A stretch of DNA of 64,000 nucleotides, taken from Streptomyces yangpuensis. Lineage in GTDB: Bacteria; Actinomycetota; Actinomycetes; Streptomycetales; Streptomycetaceae. The stretch is taken from contig NZ_LBMK01000004.1 in NCBI RefSeq assembly GCF_001005295.1, positions 88,737-152,736 on the forward strand, given 5' to 3'. Within the stretch, counting starts at the first letter, position 1, and the number at the start of each line of letters is the position of its first letter. This document shows positions 40,671 to 49,251 of the stretch, piece by piece. Below the pieces are notes generated by a model. The model did not search any database and was not told the origin of the DNA. It worked only from the letters and a program-made list of their open reading frames with translations. The translations under genes and the position numbers were made by a program.

Positions 40671-41996
40671 CTACGGCTGCGGCGACGCGGGCGGTGCGGG
40701 CGACGCAGGGGATGCGGGCGGTGCGGGCGACGCAGGGGATGCGGGCGGTGCGGGCGACGCAGGGGATGCGGGCGAGGCGGGCGGTGCGGGCGACGCGGAC
40801 GGTTCCGGGACCGCGTTGGGCTGGGCCGCCTTCGGGAGGGACCAGACGTGCTCCGGGGTCACGATCTCGGTGACCTTGTTGGCGACGAGGGAGCTCAGGT
40901 TGCCGAACTTCCCGTCCACGTCGGAGTTCACGACGATCACCAGGGTGGCCCGGTCCTGCGGGAGGCGGACGGCGATGGTCTCGTAGCCGGGCAGCTCGCC
41001 GCTGTGGCCGACCCAGCCGTCGATGGCGGCGATGCCGAGCCCGTAGCCCACCTCGGGGTGCCCGGTGGGCAGCATGCGCAGCCGCTGGGCCTGCGTGCCC
41101 GGTTCCAGCAGTCGGCCGCCGTCGGGCAGCCGCCCGCTGACCAGGGTCGGGACCCAGGAGTGCAGGTCGTCGACGGTGGAGATCATCGCGCCGGCCGCCC
41201 AGCCCCAGGAGGGGTTCCACTGCGAGGCGTCGACGGTCGCGCCGTCCGGGGTGAAGTTCGTGTAGCCGTGCACGTATGGGCTGGTGATCTCCGCGCCGGT
41301 CGGCAGCGAGGTCGAGTCCAGGTCGGCCGGTTCGAAGACCTCCTGCTCCAGGTAGGTGTGCAGGGGCTGGCCGCTGATCTTCTCGACCAGCAGGCCGAGC
41401 AGGACGGTGTTGGTGTTGGAGTACTCCCAGCGCGCGCCCGGCGGGAAGTCCGCCGGGTGCCGGAAGGCGATGTCCAGCAACTGCTGCGGGGTCCAGGAGC
41501 GGTAGGGGTCGGCTTTGAAGGCGGCCAGCCAGCGTGGGTCCTCGGTGTAGTTGTAGAGGCCGCTGCGCATCTCGGCGAGCTGCCGGACGGTGATGCGGTC
41601 GCCGCCGGGCACCCCGTCGAGGTACGTCGAGATCGGCGCGTCGAGCCGTACCGTCCCGTCGTCGACGAGCTGGAGGACGCCGGTGATGGTGAAGGTCTTG
41701 GTGACGCTGCCGATGCGGGTGTGCATGTCGGTCTTGATGGGGGTGCCGGTGGCTTTGTCGGAGGTGCCGAAGGCGCGTACGTAGGGCTCGTCGCCGTCGA
41801 TCCACAGGCCGACGGCCACACCCGGGATGCCGGCCTCGCGCATGGCCGCGGTGACCGCGTCGTCGAGCTTCTCGGCGATCACGTCGTCGATGCCGACCCG
41901 GCCCGGCGGGGCGGCGGCGGGGGCCTGGCCCGCGCACAGCGCGGTCAGCAGCAGGGAGGCGGCGGCCAGGACGGTGGGCGTGCGGTACCGGCCCAT
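40671..41996 (-). CDS. Secreted serine hydrolase, class C beta-lactamase/D,D-peptidase type
   Basis: The 441-residue protein has a signal peptide (AAASLLLTALCAGQAPAAA). Its penicillin-binding fold has the SxxK motif in IGSVTKTFTI, the YxN motif in WEYSNTNTVLLG and the KTG-like HSG in VGHSGELPGYE. Members are D-alanyl-D-alanine carboxypeptidases or esterases acting in the cell wall. The C-terminal tail of about 45 residues consists of 9-residue repeats of SPASPAPPA type. These are encoded by three exact 27-base units and likely span the wall or attach to it. Divergent to the next gene region. Confidence 0.86.
   Translation of the reverse strand: MGRYRTPTVLAAASLLLTALCAGQAPAAAPPGRVGIDDVIAEKLDDAVTAAMREAGIPGVAVGLWIDGDEPYVRAFGTSDKATGTPIKTDMHTRIGSVTKTFTITGVLQLVDDGTVRLDAPISTYLDGVPGGDRITVRQLAEMRSGLYNYTEDPRWLAAFKADPYRSWTPQQLLDIAFRHPADFPPGARWEYSNTNTVLLGLLVEKISGQPLHTYLEQEVFEPADLDSTSLPTGAEITSPYVHGYTNFTPDGATVDASQWNPSWGWAAGAMISTVDDLHSWVPTLVSGRLPDGGRLLEPGTQAQRLRMLPTGHPEVGYGLGIAAIDGWVGHSGELPGYETIAVRLPQDRATLVIVVNSDVDGKFGNLSSLVANKVTEIVTPEHVWSLPKAAQPNAVPEPSASPAPPASPASPASPAPPASPASPAPPASPASPAPPASPQP
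40687..40767. repeat. Three exact 27-base tandem repeats within the serine hydrolase gene
   Basis: Units 40687-40713, 40714-40740 and 40741-40767 are identical and a partial unit follows. They encode the Ser/Pro/Ala C-terminal linker. The length is a multiple of three, so changes in copy number keep the frame. Confidence 0.9.
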
Positions 41997-42396
41997 GCAG
42001 GATCACCTCTGACGCACGTCCCCGAGCGGTATCCGGATCCCCGAGCCGACCTTCCCATCGTAGGAAGGCGGGCCCGGGGCGGCGACCGGGACCGGAGCCC
42101 GTGGGGTGGGACGCCGGTGCAAGGGACGATCCCGATACTCAGAACACGAGAGAGAAAGCACCCCACCAAGCCCCACCCCTCCGCCCCCGGCTCCGGCCCT
42201 GGCACCGGCCTGGCACCGCCTTCGGCGCACGCTCACTCGCTTGAGTGAAAAAGGCCAACTTGGCTGGCTTCGAGGCGGGTTGCCTGATCTACGCTCAGCG
42301 CGACAGAGCACAACACCGCTGACATGCGTCGGCCCCCGCCGGGAGTGCGAATCCCGGTGCGGGGGCCTGACCACCGAGGAAGACAGCACCTTCCTG
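41997..42396 (+). other. Leader and promoter region of the helix-turn-helix gene
   Basis: A 400-base gap. The stretch 42190-42300 holds a likely promoter but I cannot place the boxes firmly. GCTCACTCGCTTGAGTGA (42230-42247) contains the inverted pair TCACTCG/TTGAGTGA. At 42331-42367 a strong hairpin forms (next entry). No gene is supported. Confidence 0.45.
42331..42367 (+). promoter_or_regulatory. Leader hairpin, possible attenuator
   Basis: GGCCCCCGC and CGGGA pair with TCCCG and GCGGGGGCC around a GTGCGAA loop with a two-base bulge. It lies 30 bases before the ATG at 42397, in the leader. The position suggests attenuation or translational control. Confidence 0.55.
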
Positions 42397-43290
42397 ATGG
42401 ATACCCAGAACACTAGCGTGCGCCCGCCCGCCCAGCCCCGTAACGGCAAGGAAAACCACCCTTCCCGGGGCATCCGCGCGAACAACCGCTCCGGCGGCGT
42501 CATCCACGACAACTCCCGCCACACCAGCCGTTTCACGGTGATCGGCAACCACCTCGCCCAGCATGCCGAGCTGTCGCTGCTGGCCATCGGCCTGTCCGTC
42601 CACATCCAGTCACTGCCCGGTGGTGCGCTCATCGACATCAGGACCCTCGCGGCCCGGTTCCCCGAGGGGAAGACGCGGATCGCCGCGGCCCTGCGCGAAC
42701 TGGAGACCCACGGCTATCTGCGCCGCACCTGCGAACGCACCAGCACCGGCCGGGTCGTCACCCGCACGGTCTCCTGCAACCAGCCGGGCCGGTCCGGCGC
42801 CGCGGACGGGCCGAAGCCGAAGCCGAAGGTCCGGCGCCCGCCGCGCCGGGAGGGCGAGCCGCCGCGCCGCGCCCTGCCCGCCGTGCCGCAGCCCGCGTAC
42901 CGGGCCCCCGACCTCCTCCGGTCCGCCGTCGAGGTCCTCACGGGCCTGCGCCGCTGGGATCCCCGCCTGCTGCTGTCCGCCACGGAGGTCGAGCACCTCG
43001 CCCCCGGTGTCGTGGCCTGGCTGGAGCGCGACCTGCCGCCGAGCGCCGTGCGCCACGCCCTGACGTCCGGCCTGCCGGCGGAGCCCCTGAACCGTCCGGC
43101 CGCCATCGTGGCCCACCGCCTCGCCGCCCAGCTCCCGCCCATGCCGCGGTTCAGCGCCCTGGTAACACGCGATGTCGTCAGACACCCGCTCCGGAACTGC
43201 GACGCCTGCGACCGCGCCTTCCGCGCCGCCGAACCGGGCCGCTGCCACGACTGCCGGCCCGAACCGCCCGGGTCTCACCCGTCCGGATGA
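42397..43290 (+). CDS. Helix-turn-helix protein of Streptomyces accessory type
   Basis: The 297-residue protein has a basic N-terminus and then a winged-helix section (about 50-125): LSLLAIGLSVHIQSL, DIRTLAARFPEGKTRIAAAL and RELETHGYLRRTCERTSTGR. A Lys/Arg/Pro linker follows (PKPKPKVRRPPRREG). The C-terminal half is helical and ends in a zinc-ribbon-like NCDACDRAFRAAEPGRCHDC (two CxxC). This resembles replication-initiator or Rep-like helix-turn-helix proteins common in Streptomyces plasmid and accessory loci, but the target is unknown. The ATG at 42397 follows a structured leader; the spacing to GAGGAAG is long. Confidence 0.7.
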   Translation: MDTQNTSVRPPAQPRNGKENHPSRGIRANNRSGGVIHDNSRHTSRFTVIGNHLAQHAELSLLAIGLSVHIQSLPGGALIDIRTLAARFPEGKTRIAAALRELETHGYLRRTCERTSTGRVVTRTVSCNQPGRSGAADGPKPKPKVRRPPRREGEPPRRALPAVPQPAYRAPDLLRSAVEVLTGLRRWDPRLLLSATEVEHLAPGVVAWLERDLPPSAVRHALTSGLPAEPLNRPAAIVAHRLAAQLPPMPRFSALVTRDVVRHPLRNCDACDRAFRAAEPGRCHDCRPEPPGSHPSG

Positions 43291-43317
43291 CCCCGCGTCG
43301 CATTCATCGCACAAGGC

Positions 43318-43602
43318 ATGGGCAAGCACCCATCCGCAGCACTCTGGAGGAAGCTGGTGGCCGTGGACCTCTCTTTCTACAAGTCGCCCCTTTCCGAAGA
43401 ACTCCGTGACGAGGGCCGAGCCGAGGGCGAGGCGCGGCGTGCTGTCGAGGACGTGCTGGCCGTGCTTGCCGAAAGGGGCCTCGACGTTCCCGAGGCGGTG
43501 CGGGAGCGGGTCACCGGGTGTGGTGACGCCGAAATCCTGGGCCGCTGGCTCCGGCGGGCCGTCACCGCGCCGTCCGCCGACGCGATCTTCGGGGACGGGT
43601 AG
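43318..43602 (+). pseudogene. C-terminal fragment of an Rpn/PD-(D/E)XK transposase-like protein
   Basis: The 94-residue frame reads YKSPLSEELRDEGRAEGEAR, then AVEDVLAVLAERGLDVPEAV and ILGRWLRRAVTAPSADAIF. This is the C-terminal coiled segment seen at the end of about 290-residue Rpn-like (DUF4351-like) nucleases in Streptomyces. The N-terminal nuclease core is missing; codons before the ATG show no similarity. It may still be expressed as a small protein. It ends nine bases from the convergent MFS gene. Confidence 0.55.
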
Positions 43603-43611
43603 CGGGCGTGG

Positions 43612-44871
43612 TCAGGCGCGGGCGGCGGCCTCCGCGGGAGCGGGGGCGGGGGTGGTGCCGCCTGCGGCGACCACACGGGTCACGCGGGGTGGCGTACGGC
43701 GGTCCAGGCGCAGGGCGGCCACGGCGAGGCCGATCGCGGTGACGGTCATGGCGGCGCCCGCCCAGGCGGTGGCGGAGAAGCCCAGGCCGGCGTCGATGAC
43801 GGTGCCGCCGAGCCAGGGGCCGCCGGTGTTGCCGAGGTTGAACGCGGCCGTGGTGGTCGCCCCGGCCAGGGTCGGGGCGGCGCCGGCCACGTTGAACATG
43901 CGGGCGTTGAGCGCCGGGGCGGTGAAGAAGGCCGAGACGCCGAGCAGGAAGGACAGCGCGATCGCGGCGACCGCGGCCGAGGCCAGCAGGGCGAGGGCCG
44001 TCAGGAAGACGGTGGAGGCGGTGATGCCCCAGATCATCACGCCGAACAGGTGCGCGTCGGCGACCCGGCCGCCGATGGTGGTGCCGACCAGCGCGCCGAC
44101 CCCGAAGAGGCCGAGGATCCACGGGACCCACGCGGAGTCCAGCCCGGCGACGTCCGTGAGCAGCGGTGACAGGTAGCTGAAGGCGCAGAAGACACCGCCG
44201 GCGCCGAGTGCGGTGATGCCGATCGCGAGCCACACCTGGCGGTCGCCGTAGATGCGCAGCTCGCGGCGGAGCGTCGGCCTCTCGGCGGGCAGCGGGATCC
44301 TGGGGATGAGCGCCAGGATGCCGACGAGGGCGACCGCGGAGGCGGCGGCGACCGACCAGAACGCGGAGCGCCAGCCCAGGTGCTCGCCGAGGAACGCGCC
44401 GGCCGGTACGCCGAGGACGTTGGCGATGGACAGGCCGCCGATCATCACGGCCATGGCGCGGGCCCGCTGGTCCTTGTCGACCATGGCGATGGCGACGGCC
44501 GCGCCGACGGCCCAGAAGCCTGCGCAGGCGAGGGCCGCGACCACGCGGGAGGCGAAGAGGAACGCGTAGGAGGGGGCCAGCGCGCCCGCGACCTGCCCGA
44601 GGCCGAAGACACTGATCAGGGCGATCAGGGTGGTGCGGCGGGGCAGCCGCAGGGTGGCCACGGCCAGCAGGGGTGCGCCGACGACCATGCCGATCGCGAA
44701 GGCCGATATGAGCAGGCCCGCCTGCGGGATGCTGACGCCCATGTCGTCGGCGATCGGTGGCAGCAGCCCGGAGAGCATGAACTCGCTGGTGCCGAGTGCG
44801 AAGACGGACAGGCCGAGGACGTAGACGGCTACGGGCATGCGGGAGCGGGGGCGTGCGGCATCTGCGGGCAT
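43612..44871 (-). CDS. MFS efflux transporter, Cmx/CmlR-like (DHA1)
   Basis: The 419-residue protein has 12 predicted helices and the DHA1 signatures: VLGLSVFALGTSEFMLSGLL in helix 1 (motif of chloramphenicol and multidrug exporters) and the loop 2-3 motif ATLRLPRRTTLIALI. FASRVVAALACAGFWAVGAA fits helix 4. The closest known style is the Cmx/CmrA chloramphenicol exporter family of actinomycetes, but substrates cannot be told from sequence. ATG 44871 was chosen; in-frame GTG 44880 is an alternative. No regulator gene is adjacent. Confidence 0.82.
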   Translation of the reverse strand: MPADAARPRSRMPVAVYVLGLSVFALGTSEFMLSGLLPPIADDMGVSIPQAGLLISAFAIGMVVGAPLLAVATLRLPRRTTLIALISVFGLGQVAGALAPSYAFLFASRVVAALACAGFWAVGAAVAIAMVDKDQRARAMAVMIGGLSIANVLGVPAGAFLGEHLGWRSAFWSVAAASAVALVGILALIPRIPLPAERPTLRRELRIYGDRQVWLAIGITALGAGGVFCAFSYLSPLLTDVAGLDSAWVPWILGLFGVGALVGTTIGGRVADAHLFGVMIWGITASTVFLTALALLASAAVAAIALSFLLGVSAFFTAPALNARMFNVAGAAPTLAGATTTAAFNLGNTGGPWLGGTVIDAGLGFSATAWAGAAMTVTAIGLAVAALRLDRRTPPRVTRVVAAGGTTPAPAPAEAAARA

Positions 44872-44917
44872 GACTGTCACCAACCCGTGTGAACGCGGTC
44901 GAATTCCCCCGTGTATG

Positions 44918-45622
44918 TCAGTCGGGTGAATCCCCGGCGGTCAGGGCGGCCAGTTCGGTGGCGAGGTTCGCGCGGGCCGGGGCCTCCCAGTGCGCGGTGC
45001 CGTAGGGGGTGCGGAAGAGGCGCGGCAGGTCGAGGAGCTGGCGCAGGACGGCGGCGCGGCCGGTGCGGAAGGCGTCGTCGGGGACGAAGCCGTACTCGTC
45101 GCGGACGGCGGCGGCGTAGGCGGCGTACTCCTGCGGGGTGCCGGCCAGGACCGCCAGGTCGGCGTCGCAGAGCACCTCGCCGTCGGTGTCGCCGGGGGCG
45201 GGGTCGTGGGTGACGGTGAGCCGGACCAGGCGGGCCACCTCGGCGGTGCGTGCGGCGTCGATGCCGAGCTCGGGGAGGGCCCGCTCGGCGAGGGCGGCGC
45301 TGCGCTCCTCGTTCTCGGAGCGGTCGGGGCGGTAGACGGCGTCGTGGAACCAGGCGGCCAGCCGGACGGCGGCGGGGTCGGCGGCGTGGGGTGCGAGTAC
45401 GTCGATCCGGGCGAGTACGTCGGCCAGGTGCGCGGTGGTGTGGTAGCGGCGCTGGGGCTCCGCCCAGGCGGTGAGGAGGCGGTCGGCGTAGGGGGCGGGA
45501 TCGCGGTCGGCGGGGGCGCCGGCGGCGGTGACGGCCGCGTGCCAGCGGGCGCGCAGATCCGGGCGGAGGTCCGGGCGGAGGTCCGTGGTGTCGGTGCGCG
45601 GGGTGCCTATGTCCATGGGCAC
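44918..45622 (-). CDS. HD-domain metal-dependent phosphohydrolase-like protein
   Basis: The 234-residue protein matches the COG4339-type HD proteins: RRYHTTAHLADVLARID, LAAWFHDAVYRPDRSENEER (the HD pair) and RLVRLTVTHDP, then CDADLAVLAGTPQEYAAYAA. The substrate is unknown; candidates are nucleotides. A short N-terminal repeat LRPDLRPDLR comes from a tandem GGAGGTCCGGGC. The first codon may be GTG 45622 or ATG 45616. Divergent from cutC. Confidence 0.84.
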   Translation of the reverse strand: MPMDIGTPRTDTTDLRPDLRPDLRARWHAAVTAAGAPADRDPAPYADRLLTAWAEPQRRYHTTAHLADVLARIDVLAPHAADPAAVRLAAWFHDAVYRPDRSENEERSAALAERALPELGIDAARTAEVARLVRLTVTHDPAPGDTDGEVLCDADLAVLAGTPQEYAAYAAAVRDEYGFVPDDAFRTGRAAVLRQLLDLPRLFRTPYGTAHWEAPARANLATELAALTAGDSPD

Positions 45623-45680
45623 ATTGTGGGGGTGGCGTGATTGTGCTGGTGGAGCCCGGCCGGAGGCCCGTACCCTGGAT

Positions 45681-45696
45681 ATTGGACTAGACCTGT
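45681..45696. promoter_or_regulatory. dre-like DasR operator upstream of cutC
   Basis: ATTGGACTAGACCTGT differs from the dre core GGTCTAGACC by one base and keeps the flanking pattern. It lies about 75 bases before the cutC ATG and 60 bases from the HD gene start. Confidence 0.68.
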
Positions 45697-45771
45697 TGTG
45701 GGGGCTCTGGCCTTGCGCGAGCTCCCCCGACCCCTCGCTCTCCCGAGCGTTCTTCCGAAGGATGGGATCGA

Positions 45772-46461
45772 ATGAGCAACCGTGCGCTCCTGGAGGTGAT
45801 CGCCCTCGACGTGGAGGACGCGGTCGCGGCCCAGGCAGGTGGGGCGGACCGCCTGGAGCTGGTCACCGACATGGCTGCCGACGGCCTCACCCCGGCGCGC
45901 GAGACGTTCGCGGCGATCCGCGCGGCCGTCGACATCCCGCTGCGCGTGATGATCCGCAAGGCGGACGGCTTCGCGGCGGGGGACGTCTCCCTGCTGGCCG
46001 CGACGGCCCGGGAGCTGCGGGCGGAGGGGGCGCGGGAGTTCGTCCTGGGTTTCCTCGACGCGGACGGCAGCCCCGACCTGGCCGCGGTCGAGGCGGTTCT
46101 CGCGGAGCTGGGGGGCTGCGCGTGGACCTTCCACCGGGCGATCGACCGCGCGGCGGACCGGGACCAGCTGCGCAAGGCGCTGGCCGACCTGCCCGGCCTG
46201 GACACCTACCTGACGGCCGGGGCGGCGGCCGGGGTCGAGGAGGGGCTGCCGGTGCTGCTCGCGGAGGTGGCGCGGGGTGGTGAGCCGGGGTACGGGGCGC
46301 GGATTCTGGTGGGCGGGGGGCTGGGGCTGGCGCACGTGCCGGTGCTGCGCGCGGGCGGGGTGGACGCGTTCCACATCGGCGGGGCGGCGCGTCCGGGCGG
46401 GTGGGATCGGCCGGTCTCGGCTGCCGCCGTCGCCGAGTGGCGAGCCGCACTGGACTCCTGA
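45772..46461 (+). CDS. cutC: CutC-family protein
   Basis: The 229-residue TIM-barrel protein is a clear CutC member: LLEVIALDVEDAVAAQAGGA, DRLELVTDMAADGLTPA, IPLRVMIRKADGFAAGD, FVLGFLDADGSPDL, WTFHRAIDRAADRDQLRKAL and ILVGGGLGLAHVPVL ending DAFHIGGAARPGGW. CutC was named for copper tolerance in E. coli, but that role is disputed and the enzyme activity is unknown. The dre-like operator upstream suggests that in this organism it belongs to the GlcNAc/DasR regulon. It stands alone, convergent with the helD gene. Confidence 0.92.
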   Translation: MSNRALLEVIALDVEDAVAAQAGGADRLELVTDMAADGLTPARETFAAIRAAVDIPLRVMIRKADGFAAGDVSLLAATARELRAEGAREFVLGFLDADGSPDLAAVEAVLAELGGCAWTFHRAIDRAADRDQLRKALADLPGLDTYLTAGAAAGVEEGLPVLLAEVARGGEPGYGARILVGGGLGLAHVPVLRAGGVDAFHIGGAARPGGWDRPVSAAAVAEWRAALDS

Positions 46462-46526
46462 CCGGCCGATCCACCCTGCCGGGCCAAGCCAGCCCGGCGG
46501 GGCCAAGCCGGCCTTGCCGGGCCAGA

Positions 46527-46590
46527 TCAGCCCCGCCGGCGATTGAGGCGCGGGGTCTGGGGCGGAGCCCCAGGAGGCCGGCGGAGGCCG
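46527..46590. repeat. Dispersed stem-loop repeat, copy D (reverse orientation)
   Basis: CAGCCCCGCCGGCGATTGAGGCGCGGGG followed by GGGGCGGAGCCCC. This is the same core as the other copies, on the opposite strand, between the convergent cutC and helD stops. A bidirectional terminator role is likely. Confidence 0.75.
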
Positions 46591-46639
46591 GGCCCCGCAG
46601 TCCAGCCCGGGGCGCCACCCGGCGGTGGCGGACGAAAGG

Positions 46640-48718
46640 TCAGGCCAGGGCCTGGGGGAGGGGGGCGGAGTGGAGGGCCGTCAGGCCTGAGACGGCTCGG
46701 GTGAGGCAGACGTACAGGCGGCGCAGGCCAGTCCGCTCGTCCGGTTCGCCGTCGACGATCGCCGCGGGCTCGTCGAGGACCACGTAGTCGTACTCCAGGC
46801 CCTTGGCCAGCGAGGCCGGGACCAGCGTCAGGCGGGACTCCGCGGTCGTCTCCTCGCCGGGCGACAGGTACGGCAGGCCCGCCGCCAGCAGGGCCTCGGC
46901 CAGGGCGGGGACGCGGGCGTCCGCGGCGATCAGGCCGATGGAGCCCTCGTGGGCCAGGGACTCGCGGCAGGACCTGATCACCGCTGCTGTCAGGTCGTCG
47001 GTCTCGGTGACCCGGAGCGATCCCGGGGTTTCGCGGACGGAGGAGACCGGGGCCAGGCCCGGGGAGATCGCCGGCAGCAGGCGGGAGGCGTAGGCGATGA
47101 CCTCGCGCGGTACGCGGAAGCCGGCCGTCAGTTCCTCCAGTACCGCCTGCGGCTTGCCGAGGTGGGTCAGGGCCTCGTCCCAGCTGCGCGTGGCCCACGG
47201 CGTGGTGCCCTGCGCGAGGTCGCCCAGGACCGTCGCCGAGCCGGTCGTGCAGCGCCGGCCCACCGCGCGGTACTGCATGGGGGAGAGGTCCTGCGCCTCG
47301 TCGAGGACGACGTGGCCGAGCGAGTGGGTGCGTTCCACCAGGTCGGAGGCCTCGTCGATGAGGACGAGGTCGGCGGCGGACCACTTCGCCGACTTCACGC
47401 TGCGGAACGGCTTCGGCCACAGCAGGAGCTTCTGTTCGTCCGCTGTCAGGACGTCCTGCGCGTGTTCGGCGAGGAAGTCGGGGTCGGAGAGGAGGCGCAG
47501 GACCAGCTTCGCCGGTTCGACGGGCGGCCAGATCTCCTTGACCGCGGCCTTCACGGCCGCGTTGCGGGCCACCGCGTCCTGGACGCGGTCGTCCGGGGCC
47601 TCGCCCGCTTGTTCCATGCGGACCAGGACGGCGTGCGCGATGCGCCGGGGCAGGGCCTCGCGGGCGGCGCCGTAGCGGATGTCGCGGTTCTGCAGCTCCT
47701 CGACCATCTCCTCCAGCTCGTACGCCGGTACGCGCCAGCGGCGCGAGCCGCGGACCACCATCAGCGGTTCCGTGGGGCGGCCGACGTGCGAGCGGACCGC
47801 GCGGCGGAGCACCTCCGCCATACGGGCGTCGCCCTTGACGACGGCGGTCTCGGCGGGGTCGGTGCCGCGTACCTCCAGGCCCTCGCGGGCCACCAGGTCG
47901 TCGACGGTGGCCTGCTTGACCTCCAGCTCGCCCAGTGCGGGGAGGACCTGCTCGATGTAGTGCAGGAAGGAACGGTTCGGGCCGATGACGAGGGTGCCGG
48001 TGCGGGCGAGGCGCTCGCGGTGCGCGTACAGCAGGTACGCCACCCGGTGCAGGCCGACGGCCGTCTTCCCGGTGCCGGGGCCTCCCTGTACGCAGACCGA
48101 GCCGGACAGGCCGGAACGGACGATCTCGTCCTGCTCCGGCTGGATGGTCGCCACGATGTCCCGCATGGGGCCGACGCGCGGGCGCTCGATCTCCTGCTGG
48201 AGCAGCTTGCTGACGGCGGCCGCCTCGGCCGGGTCGGACAGGTGCTCGTCCTCGTAGGCGGTCAGTTCGCCGCCGGTGTAGCCGAAGCGGCGGCGCAGGG
48301 CGATGTCCTGCGGGTCCTTCTTCGAGGCCCGGTAGAAGGGCTGGGAGACGGGTGCGCGCCAGTCGATGACCATCGGGTCGCCGTCGGCGTCGTGGACGTG
48401 GCGGCGGCCGATGTAGAACTGCTCGCCCTCCGCGCCCTCGGCGAGCTCGGCGCCGGGGGAGTGCAGGTAGTCGAGGCGCCCGAAGAACAGGGGGGTGTGT
48501 GCGAGGTCGGCGAGGGCCTTGATGCGGTCGTCGATCTGGGCCTGCAGGACGATCGCGTTGACCCAGTTCGCGGTGACGTCGCGGATGTCGAGGGCCTCGA
48601 CGTCCTCGCGCATGGCGCGCAGGGCGGAGCGCGAGGCGGTGAGGTGGGCCCGTTCGCGGCCCAGCGGGTCGGCGGGCGTCGCGTCGTCGGGGGTGGTCTG
48701 GGGGGCGTGCGCGGGCAC
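46640..48718 (-). CDS. helD: HelD-like RNA-polymerase-associated superfamily-1 helicase
   Basis: The 692-residue ATPase has an N-terminal coiled-coil arm (LTASRSALRAMREDVEALDI) and a DUF-like block with MVIDWRAPVSQPFYRA. Walker A is CVQGGPGTGKTAVGLHRVAYL, Walker B is HVVLDEAQDLSPMQYRAVG, and a UvrD-like C-terminal motor holds FRVPREVIAYASRLLP and LAKGLEYDYVVLDEP. This layout matches HelD proteins, which pull stalled RNA polymerase off DNA, and the related HelR that gives rifamycin resistance. No clear rifamycin-associated palindrome was found upstream, so I prefer HelD. GTG 48718 was chosen because GGAGG lies seven bases before it. Confidence 0.85.
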   Translation of the reverse strand: MPAHAPQTTPDDATPADPLGRERAHLTASRSALRAMREDVEALDIRDVTANWVNAIVLQAQIDDRIKALADLAHTPLFFGRLDYLHSPGAELAEGAEGEQFYIGRRHVHDADGDPMVIDWRAPVSQPFYRASKKDPQDIALRRRFGYTGGELTAYEDEHLSDPAEAAAVSKLLQQEIERPRVGPMRDIVATIQPEQDEIVRSGLSGSVCVQGGPGTGKTAVGLHRVAYLLYAHRERLARTGTLVIGPNRSFLHYIEQVLPALGELEVKQATVDDLVAREGLEVRGTDPAETAVVKGDARMAEVLRRAVRSHVGRPTEPLMVVRGSRRWRVPAYELEEMVEELQNRDIRYGAAREALPRRIAHAVLVRMEQAGEAPDDRVQDAVARNAAVKAAVKEIWPPVEPAKLVLRLLSDPDFLAEHAQDVLTADEQKLLLWPKPFRSVKSAKWSAADLVLIDEASDLVERTHSLGHVVLDEAQDLSPMQYRAVGRRCTTGSATVLGDLAQGTTPWATRSWDEALTHLGKPQAVLEELTAGFRVPREVIAYASRLLPAISPGLAPVSSVRETPGSLRVTETDDLTAAVIRSCRESLAHEGSIGLIAADARVPALAEALLAAGLPYLSPGEETTAESRLTLVPASLAKGLEYDYVVLDEPAAIVDGEPDERTGLRRLYVCLTRAVSGLTALHSAPLPQALA

Positions 48719-49028
48719 GGGACTGCCTCCAGCTGCTGGAACGGAACAGAAGCCCCCGGTTTCCGGCCGGCGGGCGGCTCTCCCCGGTGAGGCGGTGGGA
48801 GGCGGCAAGAGCGGAGATTCTAGCCAGCGGGGCGCGCCCGCGCGAACGGATTCTCCGGGCCCGGAGTCCGTCGCGGGCGGGACCCCCGTACGGGTGTCGT
48901 ACCGGGGAGTGTCAGACCTTCGGTAGGTACCCCGAGGGGTGGCATGCGACGGAAGGAGGAGGTCGGGGGCCCGGCGATTAGGCCTGCAGGGCGATGTGGA
49001 TCCGGTGGCGGCGGCGCACCATGGATTC
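48719..49028. other. Divergent gap upstream of the helD-like gene
   Basis: These 310 bases carry no supported gene. GGAGG for helD lies near 48726-48730. The rest is GC-rich, with no obvious palindrome of the rifamycin-associated-element type. Confidence 0.45.
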
Positions 49029-49214
49029 ATGAGCACCGCAACCTTCACCCCGATCCAGGGCGGCCGCCCGAGCGGCGCCACCGCCATCTCCGACTCCACG
49101 CCCCGCCACCGCCTCGGCAGCATGCTGCACGCCGCGAAGGTGTTCGCGGCGGCCGCCGTGAGTGTCGTCGTGCTGGGCGAGTACGCGGAGGACGCGGGCG
49201 TCATACGCCGCTGA
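49029..49214 (+). CDS. Small membrane-associated protein of unknown function
   Basis: The 61-residue protein starts MSTATFTPIQGGRPSGATA and has one hydrophobic helix (AAKVFAAAAVSVVVLG) followed by a conserved-looking EYAEDAGVIRR tail. I recall similar short Streptomyces proteins but no function. The ATG at 49029 is six bases after a GGATTC stretch; the ribosome-binding site is weak. Confidence 0.5.
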   Translation: MSTATFTPIQGGRPSGATAISDSTPRHRLGSMLHAAKVFAAAAVSVVVLGEYAEDAGVIRR

Positions 49215-49251
49215 GGCTCCGGCCCGCGCCCCGCGCCCCCGCGGCCGGGTG

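Noticed and set aside
40683..40800. Possible CRISPR array
   Set aside because: The repeats are 27 bases with no spacers and lie in frame within a coding region; this is a protein linker repeat.
48719..49028. Rifamycin-associated element that would mark the helicase gene as helR
   Set aside because: I looked for a 19-base GGGGCTTGC-type inverted repeat upstream of the gene and found none, so the HelD name was kept.
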